This document shows positions 22,096 through 31,127 of a DNA stretch of 31,486 nucleotides, in pieces (the stretch's first letter is position 1; the number at the start of each line of letters is the position of its first letter). Location of the stretch: positions 1 through 31,486 of the forward strand of contig JAJSAJ010000805.1 of the NCBI GenBank assembly GCA_024274855.1, in the 5' to 3' direction. The notes under the pieces were generated by a model. It made no database searches. It was not told the DNA's origin and saw nothing but the letters and a program-made list of their open reading frames with translations. The position numbers and the translations under genes are program-made. The stretch is from Planctomycetota bacterium (GTDB lineage: Bacteria > Planctomycetota > Planctomycetia > Pirellulales > Pirellulaceae).

Positions 22096-24996
22096 ATGTC
22101 CTCATCGAGCAATCGCGACGGAATAGCCGTTCGACCCGTGGGCCGTCGAGTCATCGGGCCGCGTTTGAAGGTCTTGTTCCACATTGTGTTGGCGTTGGTT
22201 GCCCTAATTGGCGCCAATTCAGTTTATCTGGCGGGCATTACGTGTCTTGAGTGGATCAGCCGAGGTTGGGGCGATGGGCTGACTTATCAGAGTCGTTTCT
22301 ACCTGATTATGTTTCTGGTCCACTTGGCAGCTGGACTTCTGCTGGTGGTTCCTTTCGTTCTGTTCGGATGGCTGCATATGTTGGCGGCACGAAGACGCTA
22401 CAATCGCCGAGCCGTAACGCTGGGATACGCTCTGTTGGCCGTCGGCCTTCTGGTCCTGACGACTGGCATTCTGTTGATTCGAATTGACGGCCTTGTTCAG
22501 CTGAAAAGTTCGACTGCTCGAGCGCTTGTTTACTGGCTTCACGTTGCGATGCCGTTGGTTGCCGCGTGGCTCTATTGGCTGCATCGTCTAGCGGGCGCAC
22601 GTATTGGATGGCGAATCGGCTTGGGCTATTCGACCGTTTTGGGAATTGTGGTCGTGATCCTGATCGTCGTGCAAATGCGAGACCCTCGCGATTGGGTTGC
22701 CGAGGCGCCCAAGGAGGGGGCACGCTACTTTCAGCCGTCACTGGCGCGCACGCAAAGTGGCAACTTGATTCCGGCTAAGACATTGATGATGGATACGTAC
22801 TGCAAAACGTGTCACGAAGATGCCCATAAGCAGTGGTCGCAGAGCATGCACCATCTCAGCTCATTCAACAATCCGGCCTACCTGGCGACGATTCTCGAGA
22901 CACGCGAAGTCCTTATGAAACGCGATGGACATGTGCGCGCCGCACGTTGGTGTGCCGGTTGCCACGACCCGGTTCCTTTTTTTAGCGGCGCGTTTGATGA
23001 TCCGGAGTATGACTTCATCAATGACCCGACTGGAAAAGTCGGAATCGGTTGCACCGCCTGCCATGCGATCACGCATGTCAGCAGCACGCGTGGGAATGCT
23101 GATTATGTGATCGAGCAGCCTATCCACTATCCATTTGCGTTCAGCGACAATCGTCTATTGCAGTGGATTAACCACACGTTGATCAAGGCCAAGCCGTCCT
23201 TTCACAAGCAAGTGTTTCTCAAGCCAGCGTTGCGGACATCTGAGTTTTGTTCCACTTGCCACAAAGTCCACTTACCGTGGGAAATCACCCACTACAAGCA
23301 GTTTCTGCGTGGCCAGAACCACTATGATAATTTCCTGTTGAGCGGTGTCTCCGGCTCCGGGGCCCGGAGTTTCTACTACCCGGAAAAAGCCGAACAAAAC
23401 TGCAATAATTGTCACATGCCGTTGACGGAATCAAGCGACTTTGGTGCCCAGGTGTTCGATGCACGCAACGTCCCGACGATACATAATCATTTGTTCCTCG
23501 GCGCAAACACGGCGGTTACCTGGCTGCATCGGCTGGACGAGGCAGTCCGTGCAAATCAGGCGTTTCTGAAAGAGACGGCTCGCGTCGATCTGTTCGGAGT
23601 CCGTCAGGGTGGAGCAATCAACAACACGCTTCACGCTCCGCTGCGTCCGAAAGTTCCGCCTCTGAAACCGGGCGGGACCTATCTTCTGGAAGCGGTCGTG
23701 CGAACGTTGAAAATGGGGCATATGTTTACCCAGGGAACAACCGATTCGAACCAGGTCTGGTTGGAAGTGCGGGTGACAAGTGGCAACCGCCTGATCGGAC
23801 ATAGCGGTTGGATGGATGCGAAACGGCAAGTCGATCCGTGGTCGCACTTCATTAACGTTTTCATGCTTGACCGAAACGGAAACCGAATTAGCCGGCGGAA
23901 CGGCCAGGATATTGTTGTACCCCTTTATGATCATCAGATTCCGCCCGGCGCCGCGCAAACGGTTCACTATCGGCTGCATGTTCCATCTGATGTGACCGAG
24001 CCGATTCGTGTCGCATTACGGTTGAAGTATCGGAAGTTTGATGCGGAATACATGCGGTTTGTCGGGCGGATGTTCGAAAAGTATGAGCCATCGGGCCTTC
24101 ATCGATTGCGGGGTCAGCTAAAGGGCGAACCATATCTGGACTGGCTGCCGGTGACCGTTATGGCCGAGGACGTGGTCTTCTTTCCGATTGCAGGGAGTGC
24201 AGACCGTGTGAGTAATCCGAATTGCAATATACCGGCATGGCAACGGTGGAACGACTACGCCATTGGAATGTTCCTGAAAGGAAAGGCCGAACTGCGTCAG
24301 GCTGCCGAGGCGTTTCAGGAAGTGGAAAAACTTGGTCGCTATGACGGGCCCTTGAATCTCGCTCGCGTGTTGTATCGTGAAGGTCGGTTGGATGAAGCCG
24401 TGGACGCGCTGCGCCGCGCATCGAAGTTCCGCGACCCGATGGCGCCCTCCTGGACAATGGCCTGGTTGAGTGGACTTGTCAATCGAGAACAGGGACGGCT
24501 CGCGGATGCCGAGCGCGACCTGCGTAGCGTTCTGCGGATGAACACTTCGGAGATGCGTAAACGGGGATTCAATTTCAGCAAAGACTATGAGGTGATCAAC
24601 GAATTGGGAGCTACGTTGTTTTTCCGTGCTCAGCAGAGTACCGGTCGGCAGCGAGTCGAACAGCGCACTCGTTTGCTGCAAATGGCGATTCAGCAGTTCC
24701 AACAGACGCTCGAACTCGACTCGGAAAATGGCACCGCTCATTACAATTTGGCGAGAATCTACGGTCAACTAGGCAAGGACTCGTTGGCAGCCAAGCACCG
24801 CGAGTTGCACTTGCGGTACAAAATCGATGATAACGCGCGTGATCGCGCGATTCTGCTGGCGCGTAAAAAGTATCCCGCGGCCAATCATGCGGCGGAATCG
24901 CTGGTCATCTACGATCTGAACGTGCCGAATGGCGACGATGTGCGAATCCCCGGTCGGGCGGCCAACGACGGGAGTGAATCTGGGGGTGCCGAATGA
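22096..24996 (+). CDS. Membrane pentahaem cytochrome c with C-terminal TPR repeats
   Basis: From ATG 22096 (AGGA three bases before) the product has 966 aa. About four membrane helices come first (LFHIVLALVALIGANSVYLA, FYLIMFLVHLAAGLLLVVPF, LGYALLAVGLLVLTTGILLI, YSTVLGIVVVILIVV). An extracytoplasmic domain follows with five CxxCH haem sites: CKTCH (C236), CAGCH (C286), CTACH (C319), CSTCH (C385) and CNNCH (C436), resembling cytochrome c554-type domains. A beta-rich middle region and then TPR-like repeats (AEAFQEVEKL, GTAHYNLARIYGQLGKDSLA) make up the C-terminal third. It probably moves electrons across the envelope, and its TPRs probably dock a partner. The next gene overlaps by ATGA, which makes its product the likely partner. 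The frame is open 100 codons farther upstream but without protein-like character. Confidence 0.85.
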   Translation: MSSSSNRDGIAVRPVGRRVIGPRLKVLFHIVLALVALIGANSVYLAGITCLEWISRGWGDGLTYQSRFYLIMFLVHLAAGLLLVVPFVLFGWLHMLAARRRYNRRAVTLGYALLAVGLLVLTTGILLIRIDGLVQLKSSTARALVYWLHVAMPLVAAWLYWLHRLAGARIGWRIGLGYSTVLGIVVVILIVVQMRDPRDWVAEAPKEGARYFQPSLARTQSGNLIPAKTLMMDTYCKTCHEDAHKQWSQSMHHLSSFNNPAYLATILETREVLMKRDGHVRAARWCAGCHDPVPFFSGAFDDPEYDFINDPTGKVGIGCTACHAITHVSSTRGNADYVIEQPIHYPFAFSDNRLLQWINHTLIKAKPSFHKQVFLKPALRTSEFCSTCHKVHLPWEITHYKQFLRGQNHYDNFLLSGVSGSGARSFYYPEKAEQNCNNCHMPLTESSDFGAQVFDARNVPTIHNHLFLGANTAVTWLHRLDEAVRANQAFLKETARVDLFGVRQGGAINNTLHAPLRPKVPPLKPGGTYLLEAVVRTLKMGHMFTQGTTDSNQVWLEVRVTSGNRLIGHSGWMDAKRQVDPWSHFINVFMLDRNGNRISRRNGQDIVVPLYDHQIPPGAAQTVHYRLHVPSDVTEPIRVALRLKYRKFDAEYMRFVGRMFEKYEPSGLHRLRGQLKGEPYLDWLPVTVMAEDVVFFPIAGSADRVSNPNCNIPAWQRWNDYAIGMFLKGKAELRQAAEAFQEVEKLGRYDGPLNLARVLYREGRLDEAVDALRRASKFRDPMAPSWTMAWLSGLVNREQGRLADAERDLRSVLRMNTSEMRKRGFNFSKDYEVINELGATLFFRAQQSTGRQRVEQRTRLLQMAIQQFQQTLELDSENGTAHYNLARIYGQLGKDSLAAKHRELHLRYKIDDNARDRAILLARKKYPAANHAAESLVIYDLNVPNGDDVRIPGRAANDGSESGGAE

Positions 24997-26849
24997 ACGA
25001 TTTGACGCCAAGTACCCCGAAACGTCCACGGCGAAAGACGTTGCGTGAACAACGTGTTGCGCGAGCAATACGTCGCTCGTTGTTGGTCGGTGCCCTCGGT
25101 GCCGTGTTTGCCGCGGCGTTTGCCGTTTGGGTGAATTGGTCCGCCCGTCCGCGGGACAATATCCAGGCTGAGCTCATTCTTCCCGACGTACGGCAGATTG
25201 ATCGCGAGGAACTTCCATCGGTCACGTTCGCTGACGTGACGCGTGAGGCTGGTATCACGTTTGTGCACCAAAACGGTGCGACCGGACAGAAGTTGTTACC
25301 CGAGACGATGGGCAGCGGCTGCGCGTTGGCCGATTTCGACCAAGACGGTGACCAAGACCTGTTGTTAATCAACTCGACGTATTGGCCCTCCGATCCGCGA
25401 TCCAAGGACCGCTCGCCTCCAACGATGGCCGTCTATCGCAATGATACGAACTGGCAGTTTGTCGATGTGACGAAAGAGGTGGGACTGGACGTCTCGTTTT
25501 ATGGGATGGGTGCGGCGGTGGGTGACATGGACAACGATGGGGATCTCGACCTTTTTGTCAGTGCGGTCGGCGCTAATCACTTGTTTCGTAACGATGGCAA
25601 GACGTTTACTGACATCACCCAGGAGGCGGGCGTCTCCGGAGCGGACAATCAATGGAGCAGTGGGTGCGCATGGTTCGACTTTAACAACGACCATCTATTG
25701 GACTTGTTCGTCTGCAACTACATCCAATGGTCGCGCGAACACGATCTTGCGCAGGATTTTACGCTCGACGGATCATCCCGTGCGTATGGACCGCCCGTCG
25801 CGTTCGGCGGCGCGTTCCCCTACCTCTACCGGAATAACGGGGATGGTACGTTCACCGAGGTATCGAAAGAGATGGGGCTCCAAATAGCGAATTCCGATAC
25901 GGATGTTGCAATCGGCAAGTCGCTCGGCTTGGCCCCCATCGATTTAGACCGCGACGGCTGGATGGACATTATTGTCGCCAACGATACGGTTCAAAACTTC
26001 GTGTTTCACAACGACCACGGAGAATCCTTTCGCGAAATAGGTACTGAGTCGGGTGTCGCATTCGACAGTCGAGGGCGCGCGCGCGGCGCGATGGGAATCG
26101 ACACAGCCTGTTTTCGAGACGATGAGACGACCGGTATCGTGATCGGCAATTTCGCAAACGAAATGACCGCTCTCTATGTGTCGATGGGAGACCCGTTACA
26201 GTTTTTTGATGCGGCAATTACAACCGGGATCGGACCGGCTAGCCGATTGGAGTTGACGTTCGGCATTTTCTTCTGGGACTATGATCTTGACGGGCGACTC
26301 GATCTATTGGCCGCCAACGGGCATTTGGAGCAGAATATCCAGACCGTCCAGGAGAGCCAGACATACGAACAACCCCCCCGGATCTTCTGGAATGCAGGCC
26401 CCGACCAGGAAAGCGAATTCGTACGTGTCCCGGAGGACCGATGCGGTGACATGTGCCGTCCGATGGTAGGCCGCGGTTCCGCGTTTGCCGATCTGGACGG
26501 CGATGGTGATTTAGATGTCCTGATTACCGCCAATGGCCATGCGCCTCGCTTACTCAGAAACGACCAGCAGCTCGGCCACCACTGGATTCGCCTGCGATTG
26601 GTTGGACGGCGATGCAATCGAGATGCGATCGGGGCTCGCATCGAACTGCATGCGGCAGGGCGGGTCCTTCGGCGCACCGTGATGCCGACACGCAGCTATT
26701 TGTCACAATCTGAGCTTCCAATCACGTTTGGGCTCGCCGGTGCCATCTCGGTAGATCGAATCATCATCCATTGGCCTGGCGGCGCCAAGCAGCAAGTGAG
26801 TGATCTCACGATCGACCAACTGCACGTGATCCAGCAGGAATTCGAGTAG
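24993..26849 (+). CDS. CRTAC1-like protein: FG-GAP/VCBS beta-propeller with ASPIC/UnbV domain
   Basis: The 618-aa product has a basic cytoplasmic tail and one signal-anchor helix (SLLVGALGAVFAAAFAVWVN, about 29-49). The propeller follows, with repeated calcium-loop signatures: ALADFDQDGDQDLLLIN, VGDMDNDGDLDLFVSA, WFDFNNDHLLDLFVCN, IDLDRDGWMDIIVAND, FWDYDLDGRLDLLAANG and FADLDGDGDLDVLITAN. The C-terminal ASPIC/UnbV domain is HHWIRLRLVG, RDAIGARIELHAAG, SYLSQSELPITFGL and DRIIIHWPGG. Start and upstream stop overlap as ATGA, so translation is coupled to the cytochrome/TPR gene. Gene pairs of this kind are widespread in planctomycetes and acidobacteria, and their function is not established. A cell-surface complex is the simplest reading. 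Confidence 0.92.
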   Translation: MNDLTPSTPKRPRRKTLREQRVARAIRRSLLVGALGAVFAAAFAVWVNWSARPRDNIQAELILPDVRQIDREELPSVTFADVTREAGITFVHQNGATGQKLLPETMGSGCALADFDQDGDQDLLLINSTYWPSDPRSKDRSPPTMAVYRNDTNWQFVDVTKEVGLDVSFYGMGAAVGDMDNDGDLDLFVSAVGANHLFRNDGKTFTDITQEAGVSGADNQWSSGCAWFDFNNDHLLDLFVCNYIQWSREHDLAQDFTLDGSSRAYGPPVAFGGAFPYLYRNNGDGTFTEVSKEMGLQIANSDTDVAIGKSLGLAPIDLDRDGWMDIIVANDTVQNFVFHNDHGESFREIGTESGVAFDSRGRARGAMGIDTACFRDDETTGIVIGNFANEMTALYVSMGDPLQFFDAAITTGIGPASRLELTFGIFFWDYDLDGRLDLLAANGHLEQNIQTVQESQTYEQPPRIFWNAGPDQESEFVRVPEDRCGDMCRPMVGRGSAFADLDGDGDLDVLITANGHAPRLLRNDQQLGHHWIRLRLVGRRCNRDAIGARIELHAAGRVLRRTVMPTRSYLSQSELPITFGLAGAISVDRIIIHWPGGAKQQVSDLTIDQLHVIQQEFE

Positions 26850-26984
26850 GGGGGAGATAGGCAGGAAAACGGGAAATGCACGATGTGGAAGGTTGCACGT
26901 CGGCAAGGCTCTTGCAATAATTTGGTAACTGTTTAGCCGCCTGCATTTGGATTTGCATTTCGCTGCTGATTTTTCGGCTGATCG

Positions 26985-27166
26985 ACCCCAACGGCCTTGT
27001 GCCGTTGGTGAGCGAGTCTATTGAGCTAAGGCCGGCATGTCATGCCGACGGCCGCTCCCTCCCCGCCGCCAAAGGCGGCGGGGAGAGAGCGGAAAGGGGA
27101 TTTTCATCACATGCTTTCTAGCTCGAGAGACTTATTCACCCATGGGACAAGCCCATGGGGGTCTTT
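26985..27166. repeat. Diverged palindromic element R5 with central GC hairpin
   Basis: An A-orientation unit (CCAACGGC-CTTGT-GCCGTTGG, then GTGAGCGAGTCTATTGAGCT) and a B-orientation unit (AGCTCGAGAGACTTATTCAC, then CCCATGGG-ACAAG-CCCATGGG) face each other across about 90 bases. Between them lie GGCATGTCATGCC and a perfect 12-base stem with an AAA loop at 27059-27085 (CTCCCCGCCGCC / GGCGGCGGGGAG). That stem could end the cytochrome-CRTAC1 operon, although no T run follows. The rest of the 567-base gap to 27417 holds no recognisable gene. Confidence 0.7.
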
Positions 27167-27416
27167 CGCCCAACGTGCGTTCTCCATTTGGCTAAAGTGT
27201 TACATAATTTGGTTCTACTGAGTGCTTCTGTTCGTCGAATCCTCTGGTATTCCTGACGTCGGTTTCGGCGACAACCCAAGCAGGGTGTGGCAGAGCTTGC
27301 TGCGAAGATAGTTCGCTTGTCGACAACCGATGCCGGCAAGCGGCGGGGCGCCCGGATCTGGCATCCAACTCCATCCATGTGCGCGCGGCCCGAACTGTCT
27401 TTCCCCCTAAAACTCT

Positions 27417-29858
27417 ATGAGGTTGAAGATGCTTCGCAAACGGGCTCGCCCTCGCAATTCCATTCGTCGCAGGTTTCGCAAACGGACAGGCACCCGATTC
27501 AATGGACGTCGCATGGTCTTGGAATCACTTGAAGACCGGCGTCTGCTCACGACGCTGGTGCAGATCACGGACTCGCCGGCCAGTGGTCTGAATGTGGTTC
27601 GCGCGATCGATGCCAGTGGTGATCACATGATGGTGCTCTCCAATCAAGACTACGCGGGCTCCAATACGGACGGCAACATCGAAGTGTTTCTCCACGACAG
27701 CACGGCGGGCACGTTTACTCAGATCACAGAGACTGAGGGAACTCCGGCGAACTGGGCTGTGGCGCCTGTGGGCGGTGCGATCAGTCAAGACGGCAGTCGG
27801 GTGGTTTTCGCTTCGCCCTTTGATTTGGTCTCTGGAAGTAACCAGGACGGCAACTGGGAGATTTTCGTTTATGACACTTCGACCCAGAGTCTCACCCAAT
27901 TAACGCATGTGACCGTGGGCGATAGCACCGATCCTTCCCTGAGTGCTGATGGCCGGTGGGTGGCTTTTCAAGCGACGGCTGATCTGGTCGGAGGCAATAG
28001 CGACGGCAACTCGGAGATTTACCTGATCGATACACAAACGAATACCATTTCACAGGTTACCAGTTCGGTTGACGAAGAGGGCAGTGGTCGCATTGGCAGC
28101 AAGCAAGCGGCCATCAATGGCGACGGCACACGAGTAGTCTTCGTCTCGACGGCCGATTTGCTCGGTGGCTCGAACCAAGAACACGGATCTTGCGTGTTTC
28201 TCTATGATGCCGCTACGGACGACCTTGTCCAACTTACCGCCGAAACAGGGAATGCCAGCGATCCGGCGATCGACAATGACGGGACGCGCGTTGTCTTTGT
28301 TTTGTCGAACGATGCGATCATGCTCGTCGACACGGTTGCCGATACGACCGAGCAGATATCCCATGACACCGCATTTAGTGCTACGATCAGCACGGATGGA
28401 AACCGCGTGGCTTATCGGGCTCTTGTGAGTTCGACGGATCTGACCGTTTATGTCTACGACAAGGAGCTTCAGACTGAAATCGTCGTTGCAAGCAGACCGT
28501 TCGGTTCGCCTATAAGCCTATTGAAACTCGTCAATTCGGACGCAGTTGGCGTTCTGCTTTCGGCCAATGGCACTCTTGTGGCTTTCACGGAGGACGCGGA
28601 ACTGGATGGGATGAACACGGATGAAGGGTTCGATGTTTTTGCTGCGAGCGACTTTGAATCTCATCTGATCACCGATGCATTGCTGAATGTGGACGAGAAT
28701 AGTGTAGCGGGCACCGTCGTTGGAATTGTGCCGGTGACCGATCCGACCGTCGCACTCAGCTTTGAAATTGTTGGTGGGAATTTCAATAACACATTTGCAA
28801 TCGGCGGCACTACCGGTGAGATAACCGTTAATAGCGGGGTGGACATTGACTACGAAACGGCTCCCGTTTTCACATTGCTTGTCCGGGCGACCGATACGAG
28901 CGCGCCGCCTCAAGTGGATATTGCGACGATTACGGTGAACGTTAATGACCTGAACGAGACGCCGGTGTTAATGCGCCCGATTTCTGATCAGGACGCGTGG
29001 GTGGGGCGAGCGTTCGATTTTACGATTGCGGCCGATACATTTCACGATGAGGACAATGGCGATACGTTGTCCTATGCGGCAGCATTGGACGATGGTTCCG
29101 AGTTGCCTGCCTGGCTGAGTTTTTCATCGGCAACTCGCGCGTTCAGCGGCACACCGGCGGAAGCGGATTTGGGGGACGTTTCGATCGTGGTAACCGCGAC
29201 CGACGACGGCGATCCAGTGGCCAGCGCAAACGACACTTTCGTAATCACCGTCCGACCCAACCAGGCACCATGGCAGAACCCGGCCAATCGATTTAATGTG
29301 GGTAACGAGAATGACGTTGAGCCGATCGATGCCCTGCTTGTGCTCCAGTACCTCAACCAGTTCCTCCCCGGACCGTTGCCGGAACCGCCTACGCCGAACG
29401 GGCCACCTCCGTTTGTTGACGTGAACGGTGATAATGACTGCACCCCTTTCGATGCGCTGTTGGTGATCATTGAGCTGAACCGTCTCGCGGCACAGGGTGC
29501 TGTCAGCCAATCGGCCGAGTTGGCGAACGACGTTGCTCCAATTCAGGCCGACCCGTGGATGGGCCAGCAGAATGGTATGCAGCAGACGGGGCCTGCAGCG
29601 TCGCCGTTGGGGATCGAGCCGAATCTTGTTGCAGGGCGGTCCCTGATGGAGATCGAACCGAATGGCAGCGAGTTGACCCTGCCTCCCTCACGGGAAGCCG
29701 GCGAGCCAGTGGCTTCAACGCTAATGACCAAGTCGCGAGGAACCGAGTTCGGCGGAAATGGCTCGGGTTCGATTGCCGATGTTGGTGCGGACAATGTCTT
29801 CGAAAGTGACTTGGAAGACCTCCTCGACGTCTTGGCACGTGACCTCAGTCAATTGTAA
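27417..29858 (+). CDS. Secreted LEPR-motif protein: TolB/PD40-like propeller, cadherin-like domains, dockerin
   Basis: The 813-aa product begins with an Arg-rich stretch and the planctomycete motif MVLESLEDRRLL (33-44), which is typical of large exported proteins in this phylum. Residues about 45-420 hold PD40/TolB-like repeats (GGAISQDGSRVVFASPFDLV, DPSLSADGRWVAFQATADLV). A cadherin-like domain follows (DENSVAGTVVGIV, INVNDLNETPVL-type end) from about 424, then a dystroglycan-type cadherin-like domain with LPAWLSFSSATRAFSGTP (about 521-611). Two dockerin-like segments come at about 626-695. In the first the calcium loop is degenerate (NVGNENDVEPIDALLVLQYL). The second is normal (VDVNGDNDCTPFDALLVI). 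The C-terminus is acidic. GAGG sits six bases before a second ATG (27429), which may be the true start. Confidence 0.88.
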   Translation: MRLKMLRKRARPRNSIRRRFRKRTGTRFNGRRMVLESLEDRRLLTTLVQITDSPASGLNVVRAIDASGDHMMVLSNQDYAGSNTDGNIEVFLHDSTAGTFTQITETEGTPANWAVAPVGGAISQDGSRVVFASPFDLVSGSNQDGNWEIFVYDTSTQSLTQLTHVTVGDSTDPSLSADGRWVAFQATADLVGGNSDGNSEIYLIDTQTNTISQVTSSVDEEGSGRIGSKQAAINGDGTRVVFVSTADLLGGSNQEHGSCVFLYDAATDDLVQLTAETGNASDPAIDNDGTRVVFVLSNDAIMLVDTVADTTEQISHDTAFSATISTDGNRVAYRALVSSTDLTVYVYDKELQTEIVVASRPFGSPISLLKLVNSDAVGVLLSANGTLVAFTEDAELDGMNTDEGFDVFAASDFESHLITDALLNVDENSVAGTVVGIVPVTDPTVALSFEIVGGNFNNTFAIGGTTGEITVNSGVDIDYETAPVFTLLVRATDTSAPPQVDIATITVNVNDLNETPVLMRPISDQDAWVGRAFDFTIAADTFHDEDNGDTLSYAAALDDGSELPAWLSFSSATRAFSGTPAEADLGDVSIVVTATDDGDPVASANDTFVITVRPNQAPWQNPANRFNVGNENDVEPIDALLVLQYLNQFLPGPLPEPPTPNGPPPFVDVNGDNDCTPFDALLVIIELNRLAAQGAVSQSAELANDVAPIQADPWMGQQNGMQQTGPAASPLGIEPNLVAGRSLMEIEPNGSELTLPPSREAGEPVASTLMTKSRGTEFGGNGSGSIADVGADNVFESDLEDLLDVLARDLSQL

Positions 29859-30114
29859 AGCAGAATGGCGAGCCGAATCTTCTCGGAGTACCCTTCTACT
29901 CGCCGGGGCGCCACAAGCATCCGACCGCCTATCGAGGCATGGGGCCAATGTGAAATGGACGGCCCGAATGTACTGCTCCAGCTTGGTCGAGCTTTCCATC
30001 CGCCCGCCACGAGATTCTGTGCCGCAGGTTGATTGTCCGCATGACAATTACTAGAGTTAACGAAATGGCTGTAATGACTTCTTGTTGCAAGAAACGACTG
30101 ACCAGGAACGAACG

Positions 30115-31095
30115 GTGAAACGCATTCATCTCTTTCTTTTCATGTGCTGCATGCCGACGGCAATCGCGACAGCAGCATCACCGATCACCATTGATGCGTC
30201 GAAGACTTTTCGCGTTGAGTTGGCAACAGATTCTCCGGTTGGCGAGGCAAGTATCCGTGAGCACGCCATTGCGTGGCATCCTATCAAACGTAAGTTCTAT
30301 CTCGTGGCTGATGTCATTCCGCTTTCCAGTCCCCATCATCCAAACACCTATGACACCGATATCCATCTCTGGTCGAGTGCGGACCTGGGCAGGTGGACGT
30401 ACCACGGTGTCGCGGTCAAAAAGGGCAAGCGAGGCGAGTCGTACGACGGCTACGGCGTTGCGTCGCCAGTGGCCATGGTGTTTTGGAGAGGCGAGTTGCT
30501 TGTTCCCTTCAGTGCGAGGATGACGAAGAGCTTCGGGCGGCGAAGCATCGGTCTGGCTTGGTCGGGGCGTGATCCCGAGAAACTGCCTTGGACCAAATCG
30601 CCCCGTCCGGTTAGTGACCTCGACGGGAACGACGACGACTGCGCATTGCTGACGGTGCCCGGCGACGACCGCATACACCTGTTTCATCGGAATGGTGGAC
30701 CGCCAGATTACCGGATCGTCCACACATCGTCCACCTCTCCGAAACAGCCCAACTCGTGGCCGAAAGCCATGCCGGTGATCCCTCGTTCCGACGATGTACG
30801 TGCGCAGGAATTGACCGGGCTGTTTTTCGCCAACGGAACTGTTCGTATGCTGGTGATCGAGCATATGCGCACTGGCGGGATGAAGATCGCGGATTTGCAG
30901 TCACGGGCACCTGCTGGTCCCTTTGAGCCGCACCAGCCAGGTCAACGATACCTGCCGGCTGATTCACAGCCGACCGGCTTGGCTTACAGCGGAATGATCA
31001 CGCCCGTGGTGCGCGACGGCCGAGTCGTCGCGTTTTTCTGGTGCTCGTTCCAGAAAGGAAAACGATACGGACTGGTGGGACATCCGGGCGCATGA
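30115..31095 (+). CDS. Secreted GH43-like five-bladed propeller protein (putative glycosidase)
   Basis: The GTG start at 30115 has AGGA seven bases upstream and begins a good signal peptide (KRIHLFLFMCCMPTAIATAA). The product has about 326 aa. The mature part reads like a GH43/GH32-type propeller: EHAIAWHPIKRKFYLVADV, DIHLWSSADLGRWTYHGVAV, VASPVAMVFWRGELLVPFSA, IHLFHRNGGPPDYRIVHTSS and SGMITPVVRDGRVVAFFWCS. The repeating pattern of observing a sample, then a date or dose, is typical of these folds. I cannot assign catalytic acids with confidence, so the enzyme class is tentative. An upstream TTG at 30082 would lengthen the protein but would spoil the signal peptide. No gene was seen in 29859-30114. 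Confidence 0.65.
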   Translation: MKRIHLFLFMCCMPTAIATAASPITIDASKTFRVELATDSPVGEASIREHAIAWHPIKRKFYLVADVIPLSSPHHPNTYDTDIHLWSSADLGRWTYHGVAVKKGKRGESYDGYGVASPVAMVFWRGELLVPFSARMTKSFGRRSIGLAWSGRDPEKLPWTKSPRPVSDLDGNDDDCALLTVPGDDRIHLFHRNGGPPDYRIVHTSSTSPKQPNSWPKAMPVIPRSDDVRAQELTGLFFANGTVRMLVIEHMRTGGMKIADLQSRAPAGPFEPHQPGQRYLPADSQPTGLAYSGMITPVVRDGRVVAFFWCSFQKGKRYGLVGHPGA

Positions 31096-31127
31096 CAGTC
31101 TGTCGTCACCGGATCAGGCGGGTGCGG

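Noticed and set aside
23431..23979. Long minus-strand frames inside the cytochrome gene
   Set aside because: They lie fully antisense to a gene with clear haem motifs. Open antisense frames are expected at this GC content.
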